Shown piece after piece: positions 6,682-12,335 of a stretch of DNA of 12,335 nt. The notes beneath the pieces were generated by a model that ran no database searches, was not told the DNA's origin, and saw only the letters and a program-made list of their open reading frames with translations. This DNA is from JBGTFE01 sp041747435 (GTDB taxonomy: Bacteria > Acidobacteriota > Blastocatellia > Pyrinomonadales > Pyrinomonadaceae), in assembly GCA_041747435.1 (NCBI GenBank), contig JBGTFE010000107.1, positions 1 to 12,335 of the forward strand, read 5' to 3'. The position numbers were made by a program, and so were the translations under genes. Each line of letters begins with the position of its first letter. Position 1 is the first letter of the stretch.

Positions 6682-6810
6682 TCAGACTCATAAATCGATC
6701 AATAAATTGCGAGAAATTATCGGAAAAATAAACAAACGTGAAAGATCGTCCGTTCCCAAATCGATCACCGCGCGAACTATCAAATCCAAAAAAAGTTTCT
6801 ATGAGTCTGA
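6682..6810. repeat. Widely spaced 11-bp inverted repeat in intergenic region
   Basis: TCAGACTCATA (6682-6692) and its exact reverse complement TATGAGTCTGA (6800-6810) flank 107 bp of AT-rich sequence between recG and the RsmD paralog. No direct repeat resembling a target-site duplication was seen outside it. A reading frame without ATG (from TTG 6671 to TGA 6814) crosses it but shows no third-position bias. The rest of the 238-bp gap (6632-6869) holds no gene I can support; a promoter for the RsmD paralog should lie there but none stands out. Confidence 0.5.
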
Positions 6811-6869
6811 GTGACTATATTGAAATTTAAAGGAATTTTTACGAAATATCAATTCTCGGGATTGGATTC

Positions 6870-9203
6870 CTAGCCGATTCCGGCGAGATGAAACCGCGCA
6901 TCCGTTTTGATGAGCTCGATAAGTTTGCCGGTCTCATTGCTCAGGCGCTTTTTCGTCAAATAAAATTCGGCTTCGCTGCGAGATCTCTCAAGAATTTCAA
7001 GATCACGAATGATATTTCCGATCTTAAACGTCTGCACGCCTGACTGCCGCGTTCCCAGTATTTCGCCCTGCCCGCGAATTTCAAGATCCTTTTGCGCGAT
7101 GATAAAACCGTCCGAAGTTTCTTCCATGATTCCGAGTCTTTCTTTTGCGACTGAAGTCTGTTTGTCGCCCGTAAGCAGCACGCAAAACGATTGTTCCGCG
7201 CCGCGCCCGACGCGACCGCGAAGCTGGTGAAGCTGCGAAAGACCGAATCTTTCGGCGTGTTCGATGACCATTAAGGAAGCGTTCGGAACATCGACGCCGA
7301 CTTCTATAACCGTGGTTGAAACCAAAATATTTAAGTTTCCATTTTCAAAGTCGCGCATGATCGATTCTTTATCGACGCCTTTCATTTTGCCGTGTAAAAG
7401 CCCGACTTTTAGGTGCGGAAAAATATTATCGCGCAGCTCTTCGAACATTTTTGTCGCCGCCTTCAGATCCATCTTTTCCGATTCTTCGATCAACGGATAA
7501 ACTATGTAAACTTGTCGTCCGAGGCTGACTTCCCTTTCGATGCCTTTATAAACACCCGCGCGCTGGTCTTCGCCCAAAACAACGGTTTTGATCGGAGTTC
7601 TGCCGGGCGGAAGCTCGTCAATAATGGAAACATCAAGATCGCCGTAAACCGTCATCGCCAATGAGCGCGGGATCGGCGTTGCTGTCATCACGAGAATGTC
7701 CGGATTGAGACCGTGTTCTCGCAGCTCGGCGCGCTGGAGAACGCCGAAGCGATGCTGCTCGTCAACGACCGCGAGTCCCAGATTTTCGAATTCTACTGCA
7801 TCCTGAATGATCGCGTGCGTTCCGACGACCGCGTGAATTTCACCGCTCGCGATCGCGCCTTGAACTTTTCGTTTCTCAGCCGCTTTTAGGCTGCCGATAA
7901 GGAGATCGACTTTGTACGACGAGCCTTCAAAGATCTTTTTAGCATTTCGCAGATGTTGTTCGGCGAGAATTTCCGTGGGTGCCATCAGCGCGGTTTGATA
8001 GCCGTTTTCCATCGCGGCGAACATCGCCAAAAACGCGACGATCGTTTTTCCGCTGCCGACGTCGCCTTGCACGAGGCGATTCATCGGGGCATCCGACTGC
8101 ATATCTTCGAAAATTTTCTTTATGACTTTTTTCTGCGCGGCGGTTAGATCAAACGGTAAAAAGGACTTCATCCGTTCAAAGGTCGTATCGGAAATTTCGA
8201 TGATCGCACCTTTCGGTTCCTTTTTTCGCTCACCGCGGCGCAATTGCAGCGCAAATGTTACACGGAAAAATTCTTCAAAAATTAAACGATGATGCGCTTT
8301 GCTGCGAAACATTTCATATTCTGAAATGAGCGAATCTTCCGGCGGAAAATGAATTTCTGCTATCGCCTGTGCGTGCGGGATCAAATTTTGCCGCTTCAGC
8401 AGATCTTCCGGCAGAGTTTCCCTAATTGACGTTTTATCAAGATTTTCGAGAACGCTGAAAATTATCTCGCGCAGCCGTTTTGTTTGAAACTGCCCGAGCT
8501 TTCGATAAACCGGTACGCGCCGCGCGGTGTGGATCATCGCGAACTCGGGGTTTTCCGTGTCTTCTAACAATTCGTCGTCGCCGAATTCGTCTCTGGTTTT
8601 TGGTCCTTGGTCTTTGGCTTGAATTTCTTCCGCGTCTGAAAGACCTTTTAACAATCCGAAGTCGCGGTTCCCACTTTCAGTTGGCAAAATCTCCAGTTCG
8701 TCCGGCTTACTCAAACGCAGCGCAAAGGTATTGCGTCGTGAATCCCATTCCCATTTGCCGTAAGCGACGAAACGGGTGCCGCGATCGAAACGCGATTTGT
8801 AATAATTTATGATGCGTGTCGACTGTTTTCCCGAGACGAACCACCAGACGACGACCGGTTTGCGTGTTCTGGCGGCGTCACCGCCGCTAATTTCGAAGAT
8901 GTAAAGAGGCGGCGCTTTCTGCGAGCGGTTTTTGCCGACCTGATAACCGCCCGAAACGCGTGTGTAAAGCTCGACCGCAGCTTCGGAATTGTCGGTCAAT
9001 TCATCGATCTGGATCAAATTCGAGCGATCTTCGTAGCGCATTGGGAAATAATTGAGCAAGTCTTCAACCGTCGCTTCGTTTACGTTGGATTTGTAAGAAA
9101 AACTGGCAATTGCGACGGCAAGTTTGCGCGACATCGGCTGAGAAAGATTCGCGATGCCGAGATTGTAAAGTTCGATCAACGGGGTTTGGAGTTTGAGTTC
9201 CAT
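6870..9203 (-). CDS. recG: ATP-dependent DNA helicase RecG
   Basis: RecG is a superfamily 2 helicase that reverses stalled replication forks and migrates branched DNA. The N-terminal wedge/OB part carries the family block YFPMRYEDRS (52-61). Helicase motifs follow in order: Walker A GDVGSGKT (380-387), DEQH box (481-484), TATPIPRSL (507-515), STTVIEVGVDVP (629-640) and QLHQLRGRVGRG (657-668, motif VI). At 777 residues it is longer than the common size near 690. Much of the excess is a low-complexity acidic insertion at about 175-220, between the wedge and helicase parts, containing the repeat-encoded peptide AKDQGPKTRDE (196-206). No Shine-Dalgarno precedes the ATG; instead an extended -10 ends 7 nt upstream, suggesting a leaderless message. 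All catalytic motifs are intact, so the protein should be active. Confidence 0.97.
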   Translation of the reverse strand: MELKLQTPLIELYNLGIANLSQPMSRKLAVAIASFSYKSNVNEATVEDLLNYFPMRYEDRSNLIQIDELTDNSEAAVELYTRVSGGYQVGKNRSQKAPPLYIFEISGGDAARTRKPVVVWWFVSGKQSTRIINYYKSRFDRGTRFVAYGKWEWDSRRNTFALRLSKPDELEILPTESGNRDFGLLKGLSDAEEIQAKDQGPKTRDEFGDDELLEDTENPEFAMIHTARRVPVYRKLGQFQTKRLREIIFSVLENLDKTSIRETLPEDLLKRQNLIPHAQAIAEIHFPPEDSLISEYEMFRSKAHHRLIFEEFFRVTFALQLRRGERKKEPKGAIIEISDTTFERMKSFLPFDLTAAQKKVIKKIFEDMQSDAPMNRLVQGDVGSGKTIVAFLAMFAAMENGYQTALMAPTEILAEQHLRNAKKIFEGSSYKVDLLIGSLKAAEKRKVQGAIASGEIHAVVGTHAIIQDAVEFENLGLAVVDEQHRFGVLQRAELREHGLNPDILVMTATPIPRSLAMTVYGDLDVSIIDELPPGRTPIKTVVLGEDQRAGVYKGIEREVSLGRQVYIVYPLIEESEKMDLKAATKMFEELRDNIFPHLKVGLLHGKMKGVDKESIMRDFENGNLNILVSTTVIEVGVDVPNASLMVIEHAERFGLSQLHQLRGRVGRGAEQSFCVLLTGDKQTSVAKERLGIMEETSDGFIIAQKDLEIRGQGEILGTRQSGVQTFKIGNIIRDLEILERSRSEAEFYLTKKRLSNETGKLIELIKTDARFHLAGIG
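8590..8617. repeat. 7-nt tandem repeat inside recG coding sequence
   Basis: Four head-to-tail 7-nt units on the plus strand read TCTCTGG, TTTTTGG, TCCTTGG and TCTTTGG. In shifted phase they are TTTGGTC (8599-8605) and CTTGGTC (8606-8612) with a partial third, the same design as TTTGAAC/CTTGAAC in the array at 5752-5821, including the alternating first base. Translated on the minus strand they give the hydrophilic peptide KDQGPKTR within an insertion that is absent from ordinary RecG. Inference: a repeat of the same class was fixed in a tolerant linker. Confidence 0.75.
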
Positions 9204-9210
9204 CGCGGAA

Positions 9211-9219
9211 ATTTTAGCA
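9211..9219 (-). promoter_or_regulatory. Extended -10 promoter of recG
   Basis: The minus strand reads TGCTAAAAT (9219-9211), an extended -10 (TGn plus TAAAAT, 5 of 6 to consensus). Seven nucleotides separate it from the recG ATG at 9203, so the predicted start of transcription coincides with the start codon. No -35 hexamer is recognisable at 17 nt, which extended -10 promoters can tolerate. Confidence 0.5.
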
Positions 9220-9284
9220 CAGGTGCCGAATGTTTCGGTTTTAAAATCGCCGTGTCGTTTACGTCGCGGTAGATGTTCGAAATC

Positions 9285-9360
9285 AAAAATGAGGGCGTTT
9301 TTACGTCCTTTCTCACCGAGCTCAACGCTAAAGCGTAAAAAAGGACTCTAAAGCGCCCTC
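9285..9360 (-). terminator. Large hairpin with T-run, probable terminator
   Basis: GAGGGCG (9291-9297) pairs with CGCCCTC (9354-9360), and GTCCTTT (9305-9311) with AAAGGAC (9340-9346), giving an imperfect 21-bp stem (17 of 21 paired). On the minus strand the stem is followed directly by ATTTTTG. It lies 39 bp after the stop of the CsbD-like gene and 80 bp before recG, so it most likely ends the VOC/CsbD transcript. An inner palindrome ACGCTAAAGCGT (9325-9336) and an alternative pairing make it more complex than a simple terminator. Confidence 0.55.
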
Positions 9361-9399
9361 ACCATTCGCAATTTTTGTTCCACGCCGCAAACGACGTGA

Positions 9400-9621
9400 C
9401 TAGCATGCTTGATCGGATTTTTCCGCTTCGTCGGCATCAGCCAGAGCTTCGCTGCTTTCAAGGTGCCGGGTGCCCGCTTCCACGATCAGCTCGCCTTCCG
9501 CTTGCGCGATCGGATCGGCGGTCAAAATTCCGCCTATCGTTTCGATCTCGCCAACAATGATCTGCCCGACCGCTTTGAGGTTTTCCTTTGCGCCTTTTTG
9601 TTCTTCATTTTCATCGGTCAT
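9400..9621 (-). CDS. Small acidic CsbD-like protein
   Basis: This 73-residue acidic, soluble protein has the pattern of the CsbD family, small stress-associated proteins of unknown biochemical role. The best match is ENLKAVGQIIVGEIETIGG followed by LTADPIAQAEGEL, which resembles the CsbD pattern of a helix with repeated Gly/Lys positions, then LTGDP and an AEG helix. The match is by eye and not strong; an unrelated small helical protein is the alternative. No signal peptide or membrane segment is seen. A GGGAG Shine-Dalgarno lies 9 nt before the ATG (9635-9631), which supports translation and this start. It starts 18 bp after the VOC gene stop, so the two form one transcription unit. A large hairpin follows the stop. 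Confidence 0.75.
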   Translation of the reverse strand: MTDENEEQKGAKENLKAVGQIIVGEIETIGGILTADPIAQAEGELIVEAGTRHLESSEALADADEAEKSDQAC

Positions 9622-9639
9622 AAAATAATACTCCCGTTT

Positions 9640-10077
9640 TTACTGATTCTGAGCGTAGGTGTGATTGACCATCCATTGAATGCCGAATTTATCCGTAAAC
9701 ATACCGAAATACGCGCCCCAAAACGCGTCAGCCATCGGCATTGTGACCGTTCCGCCCGCGGAAAGTCCGTTAAACAGCCGATCGGCTTCCTCCTTGCTTT
9801 TCGCGCCGATCGCAACTCCCCAATTGTTTCCGGCGGCGTAGTCCGGTCCCATTCCCGACATATGATCGCTCGCCATCAAAACATTTCCGTCACTGATCGG
9901 CAGCGCGATATGCATTATCTTGTTTTTGTCGCCATCGGAAAGCTGCATTTCCTCGCAGCCGGGCATTTCGCCAAAGCGCATCACCGCCGGAAATTCGCCG
10001 CCGAAAACCGATTTATAAAAATTAAATGCCTCTCCGGCGTTGCCGTTAAATGTTATGTATGGATTTATTACTGCCAT
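9640..10077 (-). CDS. PhnB-like VOC (glyoxalase-fold) protein
   Basis: This is a 145-residue protein of the vicinal oxygen chelate superfamily, PhnB-like branch (the domain once annotated as 3-demethylubiquinone-9 methyltransferase). It starts INPYITFNGNAGEAFNFYKS (4-23), the usual opening strand and helix. MHIALPISDGNVLMASD (55-71) and FWGAYFGMFTDKFGIQWMVN (119-138) are the other characteristic blocks. The fold is a paired beta-alpha-beta module, probably a dimer; the substrate is unknown and an enzymatic role is not assured. The start is fixed by a perfect AGGAGG 7 nt upstream of the ATG at 10077; the same frame is open to 10212 but the extra residues look non-coding. A promoter (TTCACA, 16 bp, TATAAT) lies at 10159-10132. 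The CsbD-like gene follows 18 bp downstream. Confidence 0.93.
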   Translation of the reverse strand: MAVINPYITFNGNAGEAFNFYKSVFGGEFPAVMRFGEMPGCEEMQLSDGDKNKIMHIALPISDGNVLMASDHMSGMGPDYAAGNNWGVAIGAKSKEEADRLFNGLSAGGTVTMPMADAFWGAYFGMFTDKFGIQWMVNHTYAQNQ

Positions 10078-10084
10078 TATTTTG

Positions 10085-10090
10085 CCTCCT
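10085..10090 (-). promoter_or_regulatory. Consensus Shine-Dalgarno of the VOC gene
   Basis: A perfect AGGAGG at 10090-10085, 7 nt before the ATG at 10077, decides the start of the VOC gene over upstream in-frame codons. It contrasts with argG, argH and recG, which have no such site. Confidence 0.9.
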
Positions 10091-10131
10091 GATAATCGTT
10101 CTTTAAGATAAATTTTGTTTTTTCTAAATAA

Positions 10132-10159
10132 ATTATACTTCTTCGATTTTGAATGTGAA
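10132..10159 (-). promoter_or_regulatory. Promoter of the VOC/CsbD-like unit
   Basis: On the minus strand TTCACA (10159-10154) and a perfect TATAAT (10137-10132) are separated by 16 bp. The predicted start near 10125 leaves a leader of about 48 nt that includes the consensus Shine-Dalgarno. A plus-strand TATACT overlaps the same bases (10134-10139), so the site may fire in both directions. Confidence 0.65.
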
Positions 10160-10171
10160 AGAGAGGCGAAT

Positions 10172-10261
10172 ATGACAGAAAAGCCTTCGGCGGAAACTTT
10201 CAAAGAGTTCACCGAAATGACACGGTTTGATTATCGGAATAAATATGACAAGGAAGTTTGA
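10172..10261 (+). CDS. Possible 29-residue small protein
   Basis: An ATG at 10172 opens a 29-codon frame ending in TGA at 10259-10261, preceded by GAGAGG with a 5-nt spacer. The product is hydrophilic and charged (begins MTEKPSAETFKEF, ends DYRNKYDKEV) with no membrane segment, and codon choice is unremarkable. It lies in the 203-bp gap between metH and the VOC gene, opposite in direction to both. A TATACT at 10134-10139 would give a leader of about 26 nt, but there is no -35. The product is unrecognised; it could be a remnant or chance frame. Confidence 0.3.
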   Translation: MTEKPSAETFKEFTEMTRFDYRNKYDKEV

Positions 10262-10280
10262 GAATAACTGTCAGGCAAAA

Positions 10281-12335
10281 CTAATCAATATTAAAATACT
10301 TCGCTTCCGGGTGATGAATGATGATCGCCGAAGTTGATTGTTCGGGGTCGAGCATAAATTCGTCGGTTAGGGCAACTTCTATTCTATCGGGTTTTAGCAA
10401 TTCGAAGAGTTTTGTTTGGTCTTCGATGTGCGGACACGCGGGATAGCCGAAGCTGTAGCGCGAGCCTTGGTAGCCTTGATGGAAAAGTTTTTTCAAATCT
10501 TTTGCGTCGTCCCCTGCAATGTCGAGTTCTTCGCGGATGCGTTTGTGCCACATTTCGGCGAGGGCTTCCGCCGATTCGACGGACAGACCGTGAAACAGTA
10601 GATAATCGGTGTAATTGTCATTTGCAAAAAGTTTTGCCGAATGTTCGCTCGCTCGTCTGCCCATTGTTACAAGGTGAAACGGCACGACATCAATTTTGCC
10701 GGAATCTTTTGAGGTGAAGAAATCCGCCAGACACAAGTTTTGACTGCCGCGTTGTTCGATTGGTTGGCGCGGGAATGTGAAACGCATTTTTTCGGTGCGT
10801 TCGTCGTCTTCGTAAATGATTAAATCGTTGCCTTCCGACTGACACGGGAAATAGCCGTAAACGAGTTTTGCTTCCAAAAGTTTTTCGCGGATCGCCTGCG
10901 CTTTGATTTCGGCGAATTTCGGATAGACGGTTTCTTCGAGAATTTTTTGATATTCTTCGGGCGATTTTCTTCCTTGTTTGTATTGCCATTGACCTTTGAA
11001 AAGCGCGGTGGAATTGATGAATGCGAAAACTTTTGTTAAATCTTTGATCTCGACGACTTTTGAACCGTAGAACGGTGCAGTCGGCATTGTTTCAAGCGGT
11101 TGGACATTTGATTTTGTCGTGTGCGTTGTGTCGCCTGTTTGTTTGGCGGAAACTCTCGCGGCTTGTTTGCCGAGTTTGGCATCTTCGCCGACTAAATCCT
11201 CTTCATCTGTAACGGTTTCGATTTGGTCAGTTAAATCATCCGCTACCGCAGATGGTTCTGACTTGCCATTTCCGACAACAGCGGATTTTGTTTTTTCCTT
11301 TGCACCATTCGCGTCCTTCGTGGTTAATAAATCCATCGCGTTCAAACCATCAAAGGCATCACGCGCGTAAAATAATCTGCCTTCAAAAAGCGGCACGAGA
11401 TCGTTGTCAACATATCTTCGATTTAATGCCGCGCCGCCTAAAACAACGGGCGTGTTTAGATTACGCTCGTTCATAATTTCGAGATTGTCGCGCATTACAA
11501 GCGTAGATTTCACCAGCAAACCGGACATTCCAATCGCATCGGCGTTATGTTCGGCGGCTGAATCGAGAATAGCGTCAACGTGTTGTTTAATGCCGAGATT
11601 TACTACTTTATAGCCGTTGTTAGTCAGAATAATATCAACCAGATTTTTGCCGATGTCGTGAACGTCGCCTTTGACGGTCGCCAGAACCATCACGCCTTTG
11701 TTTGATTCGCCTTCGACTTTATCCATAAACGGTTCGAGGAATTTCACCGCCGCTTTCATCGCTTCGGCAGATTGGAGAACGAACGGCAACTGCATTTGTC
11801 CCGAACCAAAAAGTTCGCCGACGACTTTCATTCCGCCCAACAGAATCGTGTTGATAATTTCCAGAGCCGGATATTTTTCGAGCGCGAGTTTCAGATTGTC
11901 CTCTAAGCCGATTTTTTCGCCTTCGATAATGTGTTCTTTCAGACGCTCTTCAATCGGCAGACTCGAAATATCTTTTTTCATTGATTTCGTCGTTTTGCCT
12001 TCAAACATCGTAGTAAATTCGCCGAGCGGATCGTAAGTTACGATGTCGCCGTCAAATTTTCGTCGGTCATAAATCAAATCGAGCGCGACATCAATTTCGT
12101 GTTCGTTAAAACGATTTAACGGCAGGATTTTCGACGCATTGACAATTGCCGAATTCATTCCGGCTTCGACGCATTCGTGCAAAAACACGGAATTCAAAAC
12201 AACACGCGCCGCCGGATTTAAGCCGAACGAGATGTTTGAAACGCCCAAAATTATATTCGCGTCGGGCATTTCTTCTTTGATTTGTTTGATCGCTTTGATA
12301 GTTTCCGAAGCGTTTGCGCGGTCTTCTTCGATTCC
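10281..12335 (-). CDS. metH: Cobalamin-dependent methionine synthase, 5' end outside window
   Basis: MetH transfers a methyl group from methyltetrahydrofolate via cobalamin to homocysteine, giving methionine and tetrahydrofolate. The 684 visible residues stay in frame to the right edge, so the first 22 precede the Met at 12269. Counting from that Met: the end of the pterin-binding barrel (1-50), the cobalamin cap helices (100-185), the B12 domain with DVHDIG (202-207; His204 would be the lower Co ligand) and SGLLVKS (249-255), then GGAALNRRYV (278-287). The AdoMet activation domain follows, with YGYFPCQSEGNDL (471-483) and RYSFGY (604-609), the RxxxGY motif. Residues about 321-395 are an unusually long polar linker between the B12 and activation domains. 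Whether an N-terminal homocysteine domain is fused cannot be seen. No B12 riboswitch can be judged because the 5' end is missing. Confidence 0.96.
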   Translation of the reverse strand, partial: GIEEDRANASETIKAIKQIKEEMPDANIILGVSNISFGLNPAARVVLNSVFLHECVEAGMNSAIVNASKILPLNRFNEHEIDVALDLIYDRRKFDGDIVTYDPLGEFTTMFEGKTTKSMKKDISSLPIEERLKEHIIEGEKIGLEDNLKLALEKYPALEIINTILLGGMKVVGELFGSGQMQLPFVLQSAEAMKAAVKFLEPFMDKVEGESNKGVMVLATVKGDVHDIGKNLVDIILTNNGYKVVNLGIKQHVDAILDSAAEHNADAIGMSGLLVKSTLVMRDNLEIMNERNLNTPVVLGGAALNRRYVDNDLVPLFEGRLFYARDAFDGLNAMDLLTTKDANGAKEKTKSAVVGNGKSEPSAVADDLTDQIETVTDEEDLVGEDAKLGKQAARVSAKQTGDTTHTTKSNVQPLETMPTAPFYGSKVVEIKDLTKVFAFINSTALFKGQWQYKQGRKSPEEYQKILEETVYPKFAEIKAQAIREKLLEAKLVYGYFPCQSEGNDLIIYEDDERTEKMRFTFPRQPIEQRGSQNLCLADFFTSKDSGKIDVVPFHLVTMGRRASEHSAKLFANDNYTDYLLFHGLSVESAEALAEMWHKRIREELDIAGDDAKDLKKLFHQGYQGSRYSFGYPACPHIEDQTKLFELLKPDRIEVALTDEFMLDPEQSTSAIIIHHPEAKYFNID

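Noticed and set aside
6671..6814. A 47-codon plus-strand frame starting at TTG
   Set aside because: There is no ATG, no clear Shine-Dalgarno and no third-position bias; the Lys/Ile/Ser-rich product is what AT-rich non-coding sequence tends to give.
9409..10092. A 227-codon plus-strand open frame antisense to the VOC and CsbD-like genes
   Set aside because: The minus strand holds a recognisable VOC protein with a perfect Shine-Dalgarno and a second gene with its own site. The plus-strand translation crosses both genes and the gap between them, and has no family resemblance. It is a shadow of the minus-strand coding bias.
9640..10212. Longer start for the VOC gene at 10212
   Set aside because: The extra 45 residues cross the promoter and Shine-Dalgarno of the gene and do not resemble the family; the ATG at 10077 has an ideal site.

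Overview
The window reads as an ordinary chromosomal housekeeping region. The gene order and protein styles look most like an Acidobacteriota genome, perhaps Blastocatellia/Pyrinomonadales. That placement is an impression from the chorismate synthase, RecG and argininosuccinate synthase sequences and from the 7-nt repeats; it is not a computed result. No plasmid, phage, transposase, CRISPR, tRNA or rRNA signal was seen.

Layout, left to right. Bases 1-1328 (minus) are argH, cut at its 3' end by the window edge. Diverging from it across about 83 bp is argG (plus), followed 2 bp later by a small unrecognised helical protein whose stop overlaps the stop of the convergent aroC. From here on every recognised gene is on the minus strand. 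In transcription order from 6631 downward come an RsmD-like methyltransferase with a long basic N-terminal tail, rsmD proper, an EamA/DMT permease and aroC (chorismate synthase). A palindromic array of 7-nt repeats separates the two methyltransferases, and a 109-bp four-hairpin repeat separates rsmD from the permease. The permease stop lies 5 bp before the aroC start. Upstream of this cluster is recG (6870-9203). Next come a large hairpin, a small CsbD-like protein and a PhnB/VOC protein, which form a two-gene unit with strong ribosome binding sites and a good promoter. The right end is the C-terminal half of cobalamin-dependent methionine synthase (metH), whose 5' end lies outside the window.

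Functionally there is an arginine pair (ArgG makes argininosuccinate, ArgH cleaves it), one shikimate-pathway enzyme, one methionine/methyl-cycle enzyme, 16S rRNA methylation, replication-fork repair, one permease and two probable small accessory proteins.

The more interesting signals are not in the enzymes. They are: (i) -10 hexamers 7-9 nt from the start codons of argG, argH and recG, suggesting leaderless mRNAs; (ii) two 7-nt repeat arrays with the same unit pattern, one intergenic and palindromic, one read through inside recG; (iii) the composite four-hairpin repeat; (iv) adjacent RsmD paralogs, one with a disordered RNA-binding-like tail; (v) a structured element with mutually exclusive pairings before recG; (vi) a possible bidirectional promoter with a 29-codon reading frame. 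I did not find a convincing new multi-gene system.
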